Part shown: piece by piece, positions 13,448 to 14,359 of the stretch
Layout: each line of letters opens with the position of its first letter
How positions within the stretch are numbered: position 1 is the stretch's first letter
Notes under the pieces: generated by a model
What the model saw: the letters and a program-made list of their open reading frames with translations, nothing else
Told to the model about the DNA's origin: nothing
Databases searched by the model: none
Position numbers and translations under genes: made by a program
From: Anaerolineales bacterium UBA1136
Lineage (GTDB): Bacteria > Chloroflexota > Anaerolineae > Anaerolineales > UBA11657
Direction: 5' to 3'
DNA length: 14,359 bases
NCBI GenBank assembly: GCA_002311455.1
Contig: DCAJ01000100.1
Location: forward strand, 12,252-26,610

Positions 13448-14359
13448 GTGTTCAGGAATAATCTTACATATAACGACGCTCATCACAATACACTGATGGG
13501 CTTTTTGCGTTACAAGCACTTGGTTAGTCTATGTCTAGCACTAGTCGGTATGATTGTCTTCTGGGTGTTGTTTGTTCCACTACCAGTACATGCTTCAGAC
13601 TGTGGTGCTGGACCCACTACTTGTATTGATCCGCCAGGTACGGTCACCAGCGTGCCCATTACGGTAAAGGGTACCTGCGACAGTGCTGAAAATTTTGGAA
13701 ATGCGTACTATGGTGTGGGTGTCCGGGTAGTGGGCCAGGACAATTCGTTAAACCATTCTTTGGGGTTCAACCCGATGTCAGGCTCGATTTCGGCAGAGGA
13801 GAATGCTGAGTCCACAACCGGGCGGACGGATTGGGAACTATCGTGGTCACCTCCCTTCAACGGGACATACAAATTAGAGTCCACGTGTTATGGCGACGCA
13901 GACCCGGAAGAGACGGCAGAGTCAGCCGAATTCACAGTCAACGCTCCGGGCAATTACTCCAATTTTCAGGTGGACCCCGATAAGGATGGGGCCGGTTGGA
14001 TAGCGATGGTGGTGGCGAGCGGGACCGAATCTATTGCCCCTGTGGCAACCGGTGACCTCATACTTGTTATTGAGGACACAGCTTCGGATAGCGAAGCTGA
14101 CGCTGAGTCCGTTGACGAAGTCTACCCGGCGGGCACCGAGTTCACCCTAACTTACGACATGCCACGTGTGGACCCGCTAAGGACGTCTCGTAGGACACCA
14201 TACGCGCTTTTCTGCATGGCAGACTGTCAGTCGTGGTCGTACAGTGAGCCCACGATAACCGTCAACGCCAAGACTGTGCGCCAGGTAAAGTCAAACGGGG
14301 ATGTACGCGAATCAGCCCTGGGATACATTACCTCGCTCAGCTCAGACATGTCCGTTGTG
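13448..14359 (+). CDS. Secreted cysteine-containing protein, N-terminal part
   Basis: An open frame runs from GTG at 13448 through 304 codons to the window edge without a stop. After a polar and basic stretch of about 26 residues (ending FLRYKH) comes a hydrophobic core, LVSLCLALVGMIVFWVLFV, and a likely signal-peptidase site in PLPVHA-SDC. The mature part has scattered cysteines (DCGAGPTTC, KGTC, ESTC, FCMADC), acidic stretches such as EETAESAEF and ASDSEADAESVDEV, and beta-rich Ig-like segments (NGTYKLESTC, GTEFTLTYDM). This suits an exported surface or extracellular protein; no enzyme motif is seen. By hand count third-position GC rises from 21/50 in the first 50 codons to 30/50 at 13793-13942, against 16/50 at the start of surE. 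The end, and any anchor, lies outside the window. Confidence 0.75.
   Translation, partial: MFRNNLTYNDAHHNTLMGFLRYKHLVSLCLALVGMIVFWVLFVPLPVHASDCGAGPTTCIDPPGTVTSVPITVKGTCDSAENFGNAYYGVGVRVVGQDNSLNHSLGFNPMSGSISAEENAESTTGRTDWELSWSPPFNGTYKLESTCYGDADPEETAESAEFTVNAPGNYSNFQVDPDKDGAGWIAMVVASGTESIAPVATGDLILVIEDTASDSEADAESVDEVYPAGTEFTLTYDMPRVDPLRTSRRTPYALFCMADCQSWSYSEPTITVNAKTVRQVKSNGDVRESALGYITSLSSDMSVV

Noticed and set aside
1..14359. CRISPR array, tRNA, insertion sequence, phage or toxin-antitoxin system
   Set aside because: No regularly spaced repeats, tRNA-like cloverleaf, transposase, integrase or phage structural protein was seen on either strand.

Overview
The window looks like a chromosomal segment of an uncultured Chloroflexota bacterium. 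A SAR202- or other Dehalococcoidia-like lineage is my best guess; this rests on gene content, not on a marker tree. Pointers are a multi-repeat DUF5671-type membrane protein, a GT39-type membrane glycosyltransferase with a C-terminal beta-domain common in Chloroflexota, and an ordinary bacterial set of recF, rsmG and surE. Most of the window is AT-rich (37% GC in one hand-counted 60-base line). Strong Shine-Dalgarno sites occur at only some genes. There is no tRNA, rRNA, CRISPR array, insertion sequence or phage gene.

Layout. The left edge (1-132, minus) is the N-terminus of a lipoprotein cut by the window edge. A 210-base divergent gap with a perfect 7-bp dyad separates it from recF (343-1548, plus). 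recF converges with a minus-strand block: rsmG (1564-2289), which overlaps the end of a dihydroorotate dehydrogenase-like protein (2277-3107), preceded by a PyrK-like iron-sulfur protein (3172-3864). After a short divergent promoter region (3865-3975) nine plus-strand genes follow with gaps under 90 bases or overlaps: a four-cysteine small protein (3976), an HELAH metallopeptidase-like protein (4181), surE (4766), a UMF1-type MFS transporter (5625), a membrane-anchored small protein (7030), the six-repeat DUF5671-like protein (7553), a beta-hydroxyacid dehydrogenase (9506), a PIG3-type quinone oxidoreductase (10452) and the glycosyltransferase (11426-13282). After a 165-base gap with a plausible promoter, a secreted protein begins at 13448 and runs off the right edge.

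How the genes relate. recF, rsmG and surE are housekeeping. The most unusual part is the PyrD/PyrK-like pair. It keeps the scaffold, the FMN-phosphate loop and the [2Fe-2S] cysteines, but lacks the catalytic NxSCPN motif of DHOD and the FAD- and NAD-binding motifs of PyrK, so it is probably not a normal pyrimidine enzyme. The 7030-13282 block combines envelope proteins and two NAD(P)-dependent oxidoreductases without forming a pathway I recognise. The last gene changes composition sharply after its signal peptide (third-position GC about 42% to 60% by hand count), which could mean foreign DNA, a domain graft or an assembly join.
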